NCBI GenBank assembly: GCA_932521035.1
Contig: OW051497.1
Location: 6,572,001-6,636,000 of the forward strand
Source of the DNA: Oscheius dolichura
Taxonomy: Eukaryota; Nematoda; Chromadorea; Rhabditida; Rhabditidae
Length of the DNA: 64,000 nucleotides
Reading direction: 5' to 3'
How positions within the stretch are numbered: position 1 is the stretch's first letter; the number at the start of each line of letters is the position of its first letter. Of this stretch, positions 38,130 through 49,622 are shown in pieces. The notes below the pieces were generated by a model that made no database searches, was not told the DNA's origin, and saw only the letters and a list, made by a program, of their open reading frames with translations. The translations under genes and the position numbers were made by a program.

Positions 38130-39257
38130 ATGTCCGTGGACTTCTGTGTGCAGGCTCTCGCCTGCTCGCCAGACCCCAAGACACATCTCGACACAGTGAG
38201 TTTATTAAGCAACACGACATCTTTTGTCTCTGCAGATACTACGCCCGTCAGCAATCAAGCCCCTCAATTGGATACAAAACTTGCAACTACCAGTATTTTG
38301 GCAACCATGGCAGCAACTACAGCTTGCTCTCCTGAGCAGCGCAGTAGCTCAGAAGCCTACGGTAAAAGCTATAATATAAACACCTCGACTTCCACTTTCA
38401 GCCATTCGCAGAACTTTCTCCCTTTGAAAACTTTCCCCCTAATATCAACAGAAAAAGGCATCTTCCATCACCTGAAGTACCAAAGAAAGCCAAATGCAAG
38501 AAGTTGGAGCTGGATACTGTAACTGCATCTCCTGTCAGCGGAATGTTCATTAAGGTAAGCCGATGTACTATTGCCACTGTCTTAGGCTTGGCCTGGGGAC
38601 CGTTTGTAGACCCAATTTGCCCTCTGAAATAATCCGCGCAGCTGGTTTCTGGCGGCCGCTTTTCCTCCCGAGACTCATTAGCATGCGTTTTAGCTAAAGA
38701 CTGTCAGCGCCATAATTGGAACCTTCTGGCTTTCTGAGCAACCGACAGTCAAAGATGTCATTGATTCCCAAAGGATTTATATTTCAGGAAGAGTCGACCC
38801 TCCCACCTCCGGAAGAGCTACAGAAGGAGGCAGACGAACTTGACGAGACGGCGGCGTTTGTGGAGGTGTCCGAAGAATCTAGAAAGCAAATAGGCACTAT
38901 CAAAAACGTCATTGGAGAGTGTGTCTGCCAGCTTTGCAAAGTTCGCTATGATGATGTTTTCAAGCTGGCTCAACACCGATGCCCTCGAATAGCCCACGAG
39001 GAGTATAACTGTCCGGAATGTGAAAAGGTAGCCTAGCTTATTTTGCAGTAACTATAAAAGTCTTGTAGACGTTCTCCTGCCCTGCAAATCTTGCTTCTCA
39101 CCGTCGTTGGCATCGTCCTCGTGAGGCTGAGCCCCAGCGCTGCCCCTCCTGCTCCGTTACCCTCCCCAACAAGCGACAACTGCGGACGCATCTCGCCGTC
39201 TGCCAACCGACCCTCGAGGTCCTTCTGGGTCAACTGTCACCGCCCTGTTCCCTATAA
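38130..39257 (+). CDS. egl-46: EGL-46/INSM1-type C2H2 zinc-finger transcription factor
   Basis: Neuronal differentiation repressor by homology. Exon 1 is 38130-38195 (22 codons, provisional start). Exon 2 starts at 38236 and exon 3 runs from about 38401 to 38553, giving [18 protein letters not shown], which matches the TSPV-G-xIK motif ahead of the fingers in INSM1. After a 236-base intron come an acidic stretch, finger 1 ([19 protein letters not shown]), finger 2 (CPECEK, intron, [15 protein letters not shown], the INSM signature) and finger 3 ([21 protein letters not shown]). The protein then ends at TAA 39255-39257. Vertebrate INSM1 has more fingers. No N-terminal SNAG motif is seen in exon 1; an upstream coding exon may be missing from my model. 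Poly(A) signal AATAAA at 39686-39691. Confidence 0.85.
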
Positions 39258-39664
39258 TTTACTGCTTTATTTTTCTTGTGGTTTCTATCTAGTCCAGCTG
39301 ATCTCATCCTATTTAAGCTTTTAGCCGTCTCTAGTCCAGTGTCTTTCGTACTTCTTGTCAGTCCAAGATCTCAGTCATTTATTTTTCCCCTTTTCGCTGA
39401 ATTCTTCTAGTCATGCTTTGGTTTCAGCTTTACCGTCCGAATATCGTTACCTTACAGTATTATCCCCCAGCCGCAGTGGTGCATTTATCCCCCCTTCCCT
39501 CTTTCGTGAATTTGTTGCCATACCAGCCCTATTCTTACAACTCCGCATCTCCCTTTAGTATGAGCTATACTCACGAGTTATTAACTGGTTTCCCACCAAA
39601 ATAGAACACGAGTTATCTAGTCATGTGTACAGACCCCCTTCAACTTCTCTTTCCCCCCATTATG

Positions 39665-39691
39665 TTTATTAACCCGTCTTTACAAAATAAA
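39665..39691. other. overlapping convergent 3' ends with poly(A) signals on both strands
   Basis: TTTATT at 39665-39670 is the minus-strand AATAAA of the carbonic anhydrase and overlaps its stop codon (TTA 39669-39671). AATAAA at 39686-39691 serves the plus-strand EGL-46-like gene and lies inside the last coding codons of the anhydrase. The two mature transcripts would therefore be complementary over this stretch. Confidence 0.65.
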
Positions 39692-41044
39692 TGGTGCGAT
39701 TGTTAATTTCCTGGACTGGTCTCCAGTTGTCGATGAGCAATTCGTCTTCCTCCGTTAGAAGGTTCCGCAACAGTTTTAGCTGCAAACGTTGATATCAGTT
39801 GGCCTCAACACGGATTTTATGATTTGAAAAGAGTTGTTTGCTCGTGTCAAAGTTCACGTGAAAAAAGATTTAGCTTTTTTTGATACTGTAGTGTGTCCAC
39901 TAGTGGAATCTCCTTCTTACCAACCTGATCGTCGGTGATATAATTCCTCTCGGCTAGTATGGTCCAGATGACACCTTCACTGCAAGGAGGAGTGGTAAGA
40001 GAACCTGAACTAGTGTTGCTCTGCTTGTCAATGCAACCGATACCGTTATATCTGAAGAAAGTTGAAGTGTTCGCTGGAAGGAGTTCTCCTGGGCTGTAAT
40101 CAGCTTCTTCGTGGGTGTGGTCTAGAAGGATTTTTTAAAGAAAGGAGCATTCTCACCAGGATCGACTGTATTTTCAAAAAGAGCGTCTAAATTAAACAGT
40201 GGCGTCGTTTTGTCTTTGCTCAACTCAAAAAATACGGACACCTAAAGCTCTCTTTATAATTTTAATGCCAACGGTAACTCACCACAGCGATGCCTCCTGA
40301 TACCGTTCCAGCGTTTGTTTCGTTGAGATCCTCTCGAATATGCACAAAATGCAACTGGAGCCATTTAGATTGCAGCATTTATTAGGTACGTTTACCTCTA
40401 GAGGATAGTGTAAGCTTCCAATTGTGTGCTCGCTTCCAAAGTTGTCTCTACCATCCCAGTGAAAATGGAACTGAGACAGAATATATCGGGCACCTAGGCC
40501 TCCTCCACTAATGGAAGGCTGACTTGACCAAGACAGAAATCCTTGGACAAGTTCTAAATCAATCTATATTACTCGAGGAGAAGCGCTGTGCCTGTGTGGC
40601 CGTTGTTAACGCCGTCAATGGTCCCCTTAGCGTCATAATCATGGAAGACAAGTGGTTCAAAGCTGGCCATTTCCACATCCACTAAAACAAAGATGCGTAT
40701 CGAGAAAACTCTTACAGATTTCGATATTGATGGGAGACTGTTGCCAGCCGACCTGGCACAACTCGGGCCATTTGGAGTAATCATTGTATCCCCAGGCAGC
40801 AGTATTCCTTTTCAGGGGTTCCGTGGTGGTGGTCTTAGAGAAGTCAGAAGTGGTGGTCGGTGACGTGGTAGTCGTTGGGGGCATTGACGATGTTGCCGGT
40901 AACCTTGTAGGTGCAGGAGTCGTTGTGGTTTTGTGGCTTGAACAAGCTAAATTGTCGCAACTAGAGGCAAAATAGTGGGCTATATTTACCGTAAATTGTG
41001 TGTAACATGCAAAAGACAGCAACTATTCCAGTGATGGGAAGCAT
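39669..41044 (-). CDS. secreted alpha-carbonic anhydrase with Thr-rich stalk
   Basis: Hydrates CO2 outside the cell or in the secretory route. The start at 41042-41044 gives a signal peptide (MLPITGIVAVFCMLHTIY). After a 43-base intron comes a threonine/proline-rich, mucin-like stretch (TTTTPAPTRLP, TTTTSPTTTS), then the catalytic domain: WGYNDYSKWPELC, QQSPINI, the zinc ligands in FHFHWD and LELHFVH, the GSEHTI stretch between them, LTTPPCSEGVIW with the active-site Thr, and C-terminal LLRNLLTEEDELLIDNWRPV. The zinc His residues and the gate Thr are all present, so it should be active. Stop TAA at 39669-39671. The Thr-rich segment before the domain is probably O-glycosylated (inference). I see no C-terminal anchor. 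Confidence 0.9.
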
Positions 41045-42756
41045 AGTTCAGACTGGTACGGTAGAATCGGTGGAGAGTTGGGGATTCAACTTTGAGCCGG
41101 CTATTTGAAGAAACCCACAAGCATCAAAGTTACGACTATTTGCGGATCTGATTGCAGTTCTCCAAACACCAAATTTGCACCAAAAATGAAATATTTGAAC
41201 CCTTGGATGATCCTCACGTCGCTTTTAACAGGTGGAATATTACGTTTAGCTATTTCCTATAAACTGCGTAATTATGTCGAGAAAGTCATCTTGACTCCCC
41301 TTGTTTGATTATGGCAGTGCTAAAGTTGTGCGATCATTGATAATCGCAAGTCTCATCAAACTCCATCACATTCGATTCTTACTAATTTCAATATCAGAGA
41401 TCTGTTCTTTATATTCGTAAACCTTGGCACATCAAAGTTCGAGTTCTGATACTGTATCAGTTCTATTCTAAGAGCAGACGCACCCAGCCCAGCTTCAAAA
41501 TAATTATTTGTTTATCTGTGGTTTGAGCTCGTGATGCTATCAGGACTGGGCGGAATCCATATTCCATATTCCCTTGATTTTTTGGCGTTTTTATTCCATT
41601 CGCTCCATGGAATGAAATTAAAAGAACAACATCCCGATGAAGTCGGACGTAGCCACCTAGTATTCCATAAAAATGGCATTCCGCTCAGCCCTGATGCCTA
41701 TCCTCTTGGCTGTTGTGGAAGCAGTGTGTAATAACCTCCCTCGACGGTCCCTCAGTATGCGGTGATTCTCAACTTACTGAACAATGCAGAATCAACCTCC
41801 GAGTTAACACCACAGTGTCTAGCCGAACGATCGTTTGATCGCTATTCGGCCCTTCCCTCGCGTCAACAGGACAGCTCATCCTAGGACGGCTAACTCACAA
41901 ACACATTTGCAAGAATTCTCATGTATCCGGATCAGTGCATTCCCAGACGCCAACTCATCGGATGCGCTAGTCAGAGAAAGAACTAGGTGCTTACATCTAA
42001 TCTCGCCATTTTGCATTGCAGTGCCATGTACTGCGCGTCTTGACCACTTTATACACAGAGCTACTGCCATATCTTTCATTGCGTACTTTCGTTTCTATCG
42101 ACAGCAACATATTTGCTTGGATTAGTTTTTGATCCATCTTCAAATAGAAAGGGGCGTAGGAAAGACGAAGCATACTGTAGCTTGGAGACACTGGTACAGG
42201 GCAAGGTGTTTGAGACGCAATCTCCATAATCGATCGTTCTGGACATCCGATCTAGCCTGGCTTTCTTTTGTTTACAAGTAGCCAATTACACGCCAAACCA
42301 AAAACAGGGACCCCCTGTCACCTTCCCAGATCCGCCCCCCTCCCGCTCCCCTCTCCCAAATAAACATTTGTGCCGGGCAGTACCATTTGTAGCTCGTAGG
42401 TGCATATGCTTTTTTTTTTATATTTCCAATCTATCTATTTGAAACCGGGGGCCTGTTTTTCACACAATTCGTAGTATATTCAACCAGCCCCCAAGACATT
42501 TTTGTCAACATTAACCGCACTAAAGGGATTAAATCGAATTTTGCCTTATGGATTTTACAATAGAGATGCGTCCCAGCCTTTAACGAAACGGTCAGGACGA
42601 TACGCTGGTCCCGGTGCGACTGAATGAACTAGTGCCCCCGCTTTTTGACGCAACGCAAACCTTTTAAAGAAAACAAGACTAGGGCAGCTTCCATTTTCCG
42701 CTTACTCCACTTTTCTTTTTTTCCTCCCTGTGTAAAGCACACATTTTCTCTATTAG
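41045..42756. other. intergenic; may hide a first exon of the next gene
   Basis: About 1.7 kb. Plus-strand frames at 41105-41308 (starting MKKPTSIKVTTICGS) and 41835-42125 cannot be phased into the exons at 42757 with confidence. No other feature seen. Confidence 0.35.
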
Positions 42757-43408
42757 TTCAAGTTCTCGAAGGAACGTTCTCAATTGCTTTCAGTGGATCA
42801 TACATACCCACTCTATTCGGGAATTTAAAAAAATTCTTCTTCTCTTACACCGAGGAGGACCAGCCATCCGGTAGAATCGTTCTTGGTTGTCTGGCAAACA
42901 GATCATCGGGGAATGGGTAAGAGATTACTTTGTTTTACATCTAAACTTTTTAGAGATGTCCCCGGGACCGGCTCCAGCTCCGTACCCGCTGAGGAAAGTT
43001 CTATGATTACCAGTCAACAACACATCGGGAATTGTTCGGTGAATATCACTGTCCAGGAGAGGAATTGCTTATCTGGAGGTAGGTCTTTGTTTGTCAACAT
43101 ATAAAAGATCTCTATATAGGCAGTGATATTGGCTCAACAAAATCTGAGTCCAATTATTGGCGATGGAATGTAACGCCAGATTGGAGGGTGCTTATAGAAA
43201 CCTCGTTGGGAATATTTGCAGCTGGATTCAAACAGGTGAGAAAGAGCTACGAAAGTTAAAGTTTTTTTAGAACAACAATTCATCCTTGTTTGCTTTTTCT
43301 TCTACCATTCAATCTTCCTCCGAATCATCCGGCATTTCCATCTTTCTGATTTCTTTCAATCTTCCCCGTTTGCCCTTATGTCTTTATGAAATATGGAAAG
43401 ATATTTAA
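42757..43408 (+). CDS. unrecognised protein, 5' end not found
   Basis: Exon chain that keeps phase: about 42757-42903 (frame with FSGSYIPTLFGNLKKFFF and PSGRIVLGCLANRSS), 42955-43079 (DVPGTGSSS, NCSVNITVQERNCLSG, with two N-glycosylation sequons) and 43121-43234 (SESNYWRWNVTPDWRVL, SLGIFAAGFKQ). Introns are about 40-50 bases with good borders. Then either TAA at 43257-43259 or, through a 35-base intron, a Ser-rich exon ending at TAA 43406-43408. AATAAA at 43414-43419 sits just behind the second stop and favours it. No in-frame ATG exists in the first exon, so at least one upstream coding exon is missing. The sequons suggest a secreted or membrane protein. I do not recognise the family. Confidence 0.45.
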
Positions 43409-43670
43409 TGTATAATAAAGATATGCTTATTGCTTGTGTTCATTTTAAAGGATTTTAGCAGCTAGGGATTAAGCCTATGATGTTCGCCCCTGACTGTTCC
43501 TTTAACTTGCTCATGGGTAGATTAATGTAATCATTCATTGCATTCAATAGCTGGCACATAAACTGTAAGAACCCGAAAAAAGAACAATCACAAATGAAAG
43601 TGACATTGCCACAAGCGGACGATCACATACAGACCCGGGTTAGAAGCGGAGAGGAAAAAGAATATTCACA

Positions 43671-46004
43671 TTAGAGCTCTTTGACTCGTTCTATAGAGAA
43701 ATGTCGAGCAGGATATGTTCGCAGCTTTTTTAGGCGTCTGCATTCATTGAGCCATGTTCGGAGTTTATCCGTAGTTTGACCAACAGTGATGAACAGGAAC
43801 TCGTCGATCGTGTTGTCGAAGAAATGAGGCGTCATCTCAGTTCGGATTGCCCTTTCGGCCGAATCCAGCTGGTTGAGAAGCTGGCTCAAGAACGCGTCGA
43901 TAGAATTCAAATACCTGAAGCATTGCTTATGACCGATTAGGATTGAACATACCAGTTTTGAGTAAAGTTCTTCTGCATACTGTAAGGGGACAACCATCCC
44001 ATAACATGATGGTTTTTTCCCAGTTCATCTTCCACGTAGCGGATAGTTTGCTGAGCGTGCCCTTGGAAGGATTGGTATATTTTCCATCCTGAAATATTTT
44101 TTTTCAATTTTATCCGAAGTTGTTATCCACTTTGCGCACCCGTATCATAAAGGATGAAAACGAACCTGGGAAGTTGCAATTGTTGCTTATTAGATTCAAC
44201 CCGTCGACATTGTAAGAGCTACACCCAAGATGTTTAGCAGCATCTTCCCTATTCTTCTTGATGTCCTGAAGTTTCGCAAAATATTAGTTGTTGAGGCGAT
44301 TACGGTGCTTGGAGCATTGAGGGCAGTCTTAATCTGTAACACCATCGAAGGCGTTCCCATTGGCAAAATCTCACAGATAGCAGCCATGTGATCGTATCTA
44401 GAAATGCCTCAATTATTACCTAAGGAACAGTTGGCACCTCTGCCATCCAGTAATGATAATGCCACCGAATCGCTTGAATTTCTGGGTCTGTCTCTGTTTT
44501 GTCTTGATCCACTCCAAATTGTTCTTCTCATAGTGAGCAATGTCGATATACTTTGCCGATGGGAAATTGGCACCTTTGTAAGCGGAAGACGCCCATATAA
44601 TTGGGAAATTTTCGGCGAGAATGGAGAAGGACATATCTAAACAAATAGCATGGTCTATTGAAGAGGAATGCCCTTCACACCTGGCATAGTGACAATATTC
44701 TCGGAATAATCCCAAACAACAGGCTCAATAACGCTTCCGAGACCGAGCTGTTTAATAATCTGACCGTCGAAATCTTTCAACATATCATGCCATGCCAATA
44801 TTCTGAAAATTTTCAGCTCCATTTGTTTGAGATCTAATTTGTTGCTTAGCAGTCGAAGCCATAAATGTAAAAGACACTAACGTGACATCCCCTCCGATCA
44901 GGTTTTTTGCATAGAGAGCAATATTTTTGAGATGAGTTAGGGCCAGCGACTGTTTACTTCCGGAGCCACCGTGATTGGCCATCCACTCCATGGACTTTTT
45001 GCATACTCCAAACTACACAATAGGTTATTTTCATAATATGGATGGGCTTCACCTCAAACGCTTCATCTGCTCCTATGTGAAAGAATGGGATTCCGTAGGG
45101 GGTGTGAACTTCAACAATTTGACGAATGGCGTCTTTAACGATGGCAACGCCTTCCTCATCACCTAGGCAAAGCACCTGCAACGCTGACTAAAAAAGTAAA
45201 AAATCATTTTACCTGTGGGTATGCGGAGTTTTCTCTGAGGTGCTTGAACTCGTCTAATTTCAGGAACCATTCTAAGTGACCGAATGTCTGCATCAGTGGA
45301 ATTATGTCTAGGTTGAGAGCTCTGAAGCCAACAGATTCGTTATGGAAGAAAGACTCGTTACTTGGCTTCGTCCAGGATGGCCTTTACATCTTCCATAGAA
45401 TAGGCGTCTGTATTCCTGGCTATTTTAAGTTTACCCTCCCAGGGGAACATATCCTCCCATTCCAGCAGGACACCTAAAAAATTAATGGTCTCATGCAGAT
45501 AATGTTCCAACCAGTGGCCCCGGAGTCCTTAATCAATTTCAATAGCTGCTTGAAGTAGGGAACTTTTGGAGGGGCTCCCTTCAGATCGAAGTGGACGATT
45601 ACATTCTGGTAGAATTCGCTCTAAAGATCTCTTGGTATACTAAGACTAAGGAAAGGCCTTACGGATCTATCGGCTTTCACCACCTTAGCCACTAATGTTT
45701 GTTGAGAAGGGTTTCGTTTCATGGCCATTGGCATCTGGCCCACGTTGTCAGATTTTGACTGGAGCTTGTCCACATTGGGCCCGGGTAATGCTTCCTCGGT
45801 CTTCTCGCCATTATCCACTTGAACCGCCACCTAAATTGAGATGGTCACCCCGAATTTTAAAAGACCAACTGTGTCCGGTTTAAAATTGCTTCCACGCGGG
45901 TGAGAGCTGGTCAACTGGATAAAGATGAGAATGCCTCCAAACATAAGGACACTTTTCCATAAGACTCCGAATCCCCGTCTACGGAAATATCTACATAAAT
46001 ACAT
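43671..46004 (-). CDS. GH20 beta-N-acetylhexosaminidase, HEXD-like, type II membrane
   Basis: Removes terminal GlcNAc/GalNAc from glycans. The start at 46002-46004 lies directly behind a GTTTCAG acceptor. A short basic N-terminus and one hydrophobic helix (VLMFGGILIFIQL) predict a type II Golgi or secretory membrane protein. A Ser/Asn-rich stem follows, then the catalytic domain: VIVHFDLKGAPPKVPYFKQL, GVLLEWEDMFPWEGKL, ARNTDAYSMEDVKAIL, LNLDIIPLMQTFGHLEWFLK and the catalytic Asp-Glu pair in FHIGADEAFE (about 45060). The wording is that of hexosaminidase D and C. elegans HEX-2 to HEX-5 rather than lysosomal HEXA/HEXB. The C-terminal helical part ends with RVKEL at TAA 43671-43673. More than ten exons; middle borders are approximate. 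Confidence 0.88.
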
Positions 46005-46014
46005 CTGAAACGTG
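46005..46014 (-). promoter_or_regulatory. splice acceptor abutting the hexosaminidase start codon
   Basis: On the minus strand CACGTTTCAG is followed immediately by ATG. An acceptor with no obvious donor close upstream fits a 5'UTR intron or spliced-leader trans-splicing. Confidence 0.5.
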
Positions 46015-47464
46015 CTAATTAGTCACGCAAAACATCGTAGAGATAGAAGGCGTTTGCAGCATTTGGAGGATTAAAGGAGTGCTTGTTAATGCGAATGCAC
46101 CGCTCGACCCCGCCCCTTGGAGTTTTTGAACAATGAAAACCTTGGTATAACTGGCTATAAATCCTGAAGGCATTAGAGATTGAGGGCACGTGGTGAGCCA
46201 AGAAAAAACGTTATGTGTTCAATTATTTGGGGAAGACCTGGAGTCGCCAAGGCGACATATTAGTTCTTTTAGAGAGTGGCGCTAATTAGTGAGAGTCTTT
46301 TTGGACCGAAAATAGAAGATACATAAAGGCAGAAGGCGGCTAAACAGAGATGAACACCACAAAAGGAAATGGCTCTGCTCTGTGGGAGAGAAGACGTTTG
46401 CCACGCATTGATCGATTGATAACGTCAGCCGCCAATGCTAATGAAACTTCTTAAAAGCACAGAAGAGGCGAAGACGGGGAAGACAAACAAGAAGAAGGGG
46501 GTTGCGGGTGTTCCATCTTTTATTTATTTCTACCATAGAGTGGAAAAAGGAGACAGATCCAGCGAGGTGTTTCTTTTAAGAACAGATGGTCTAGTAAGAT
46601 CTCGGTGTTCCGGCAAAACAAGGACTGTACAATCCAGATGTCTTCTAGAAGAACCATAAGGAAGAATTATGGGTCAGTTTATATAACAGAAAATATGTAT
46701 TCTAATTGCCTTTAATCAGAAGAAGAAGGCTTTAAATACCGTCGACCAGCACCCGATCAAGCATAGGAAACAGCAACAGGAATATAAACTGTTATTCTTG
46801 CTTAATTGAAGTCTTTGAAAAGATATCAATGGACAGGCCCACAGCGACAACCCCATTTGTTAGCATGGAAATGTGGAATTGTATGAATACGACTTGGACA
46901 GTCCGAGAAGGAATATCATTCAAATACAACAATAGCTTATGGGAAATAGTGGAAGACGAGAGGAAGAGGGATTACGCAGGTCATTTGATGTGCACTGGTG
47001 CCTGAAGGTCAAGCTAATGGTGGGTATTGTGGAGATGTCAAAGAGAATCAGTCATTTTCGCTTTTCCATTTTTGTGACTTGATGAGAAGAAGATTGGAGG
47101 CGGCCGGTCACACCATGCTATAACCAAAATGGGTGCTATATCTCTGTGTGTATAAGACGACGTCGACTATGCAGGCTCCTCTCACAAGAAAGGCAATAGG
47201 CGAGGGACGGGCTCGCCGACCACTGTACAAATACTAGATGCGATCGATGAGCACCGGATCAGATGGACAAAAGTGTCAAATCCGATTTGGCCGTAGAGAC
47301 TGCAACTTTTAAGGGTAAATCTGTTCAACAGTGCAATTTCATTATTACCCAATAAACATAAAATTTGATAACCACATTGAACTACGGATAGTACAAAACA
47401 ATAATGCTCAGCTGGAGCAAAAGACACGGGATGTGTGAGCAAGATCGGAGACATGAGATCATAA
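46015..47464. other. intergenic between hexosaminidase and PAF1
   Basis: About 1.4 kb. The plus-strand frame at 46435-46659 (Lys-rich start) and the minus-strand frame at 46019-46201 lack domain or splice support. Contains the PAF1 3'UTR on its right side. Confidence 0.45.
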
Positions 47465-49150
47465 TTAGTCAGAATCTGATCCACTGGAAGAGGACGAGCT
47501 CGAAGATTTGGAAGAGTTGGACGGGGATGATGAGGGAGATTTGGTCTTCTGCTTTGGTTGTTTCTTCTCCTCGTCGTCGTCTTCTTCTCCCTCCTTCTTC
47601 TTGGGGGAACCGTCTTGCTCTCCTTCATCTACAACTTATGACTAAGATAGCAACAAAGACTGCAATCCCCTACCTTTTTCGTCATCCTCGCTGCCTGATT
47701 TTTCCGAGGCCTTCTCATCATCCGACTCCTCATCGCTCTCATCTCTTGGTTTCTCCAGCAAAGTCTTCAATCTTTTCTTTTGCTCTGCCTTCTCGTCGTC
47801 GTTAAACTCGCGATACTTAATCTGGAGAGCGGCTTCTGGCTGAAAGAGATTCCATTTTAATGAAAGAAACTAAGTTGCACCTTGAGTTCTCCAGGAACAC
47901 GTCTTCGCCGTTGCAAGCGGACTTTAACACCCATCTCACAATAATACATGCATCCGTCACGTTCATAAAATGCGTAATCCTCATCAATGTCCTTAAATGT
48001 AAGTTCAAAGGAGCAAGAGATGTTTCTTACGTTGCGTGTTTTCGTCCGTATAGTCCAAATATAATCTCGATTAAGCGGGAATATGTATTGTTCCTCATCC
48101 CTGTACGGAACATTTTCTTCCTCGTCTTCCAACATTTTTTGAACTGTTTCCACGTTGGGTGTGAAATGACCGAGGACATTTCCCTCTATTTCCAAACCCA
48201 TAAGCAAAGCCCGTTTTAATGCCCGTTTCTGGAGTTCATCAGGCATATCGTAGACATTCGGCTCGTTGTCGAAAACGACTTCAGCAAATGTATGTCCACA
48301 GTTCTAAAAAGGTTCATATCAAATAGCTAGGAAAGGATTGACTCACCTCAAAATCGGGGAAGACGGGAAGTTCCTCGACAGCGATGACCCCCGGCTTGTG
48401 TGGGTGTTGTGTGGCCGGCTTGGTGATATCCTCAAATGTTCGGTTAATAGCGCCGACTTGGCTTTCTCTGTCGCGGTAGAATATGTCGTCAGGATTGAGG
48501 TTCTTCAATAAATTGTAGCCAACTTTGATTTCTTGTCTAAAATAAAAGTAACTTTTTGTAAAAGGCAAGACCTGTCGGCTCCCAAACCAAAGCGGTTGAA
48601 TTCGGCTGATATGTATTCTGTTCTCCTCATGAAGGGTACAGCCTGAGCATGCTGAGCTGACCTTTTCAGTTTCAAAAGTGATTGGGCGCTTTCGTCTTGC
48701 AATAACTCCTCGTCTTTCGAATCCACCTGTCACCACAGTTAAAACATATATAGGATCGGCAAGTACCGTTAATGGGGCATCCGACTTCACCCGATATGTC
48801 GACGGATCAACAAGGTCGATATCCACTCCGACGTCCATGTCGCACATCATCATCCGCCGACTGGTCACTTCCATTTGGGTTGGCTTGTAATCGCCGAATC
48901 TAAATTTTAAAATTTAATGACCAGAATAAAAAATACCAACCTTTCTTTAAGGCTCCCCAAATTGACTCGCAGGCATTTTCCTTCATATGGGATATCAGGG
49001 AGCGTGTTTGTAAACTTTTGTTTATATAAAAAGTCGTTGATGTTATTCTGTCTAAAAATATGCCTATACTAGAAAAAAGAAAAAAAGAACGAACCCCGGT
49101 ATGGTTGGAACGGTCCCGTTCCTGCTGCTTCCTCCCGGCTTTGACAACAT
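47465..49150 (-). CDS. PAF1: PAF1, RNA polymerase II-associated factor
   Basis: Core subunit of the PAF1 elongation complex in the nucleus. The start at 49148-49150 gives MLSKPGGSSRNGTVPTIPG. Next come LPDIPYEGKCLRVNLGSL, IDLVDPSTYRV (compare the family's IDLI-P-TYR), QAVPFMRRTEYISAEFNRFG, EVKVGYNLLKNL-type helices, PHKPGVIAVEELPVFPDFE, the GHFTPNVETVQKML block and YERDGCMYYCEMGVKVRLQRRR. The C-terminus is long and acidic, rich in Glu/Asp/Lys, and ends SSSSSGSDSD at TAA 47465-47467, as PAF1 proteins do. Introns are about 35-50 bases. A GTTTTAG acceptor lies about 35 bases before the ATG. Confidence 0.93.
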
Positions 49151-49622
49151 TTTAACACTTCTAACAGGTCTTTACCTAAAACATGTGTATTATAAGGAAA
49201 TGCGAAATAGAAAAAGAACACAAGGATAATTTATCAGGTGCGAATTTACATGCTACTGACGAGATTTACATTTAGATGAGAGAACGATGAAACCAGAGGG
49301 AGATATTTAAGGTAAAGGATTAATAGAAGCGTTTAAATAGAGTTGCTGCGTCGCAACTAATACGCGGCTCCCGTTAAACGGCAAGCACGCGGCGCTTTTG
49401 TCCATAAATCGTTAAACAGCGTCAATTGTCAAAAGCGGGACTGTCGAAAGCGAGTAAAAAGTAAAGAGATAAAACAAATAATTTATTGAAAGTCCTCGGC
49501 TACAATGCAAAGTTCTAAAGCTGACACTAGCTCTTGTTGGGCAGTAAACCTATTATGGCACACCATATAAGAGCATCGAATATTATTAAATAAAACAACT
49601 ATAACAACACGTAGACTAAAGC

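Noticed and set aside
47404-47805. 133-codon plus-strand frame
   Set aside because: Antisense to the acidic Ser/Glu tail of PAF1; the low-complexity coding strand creates the open frame.
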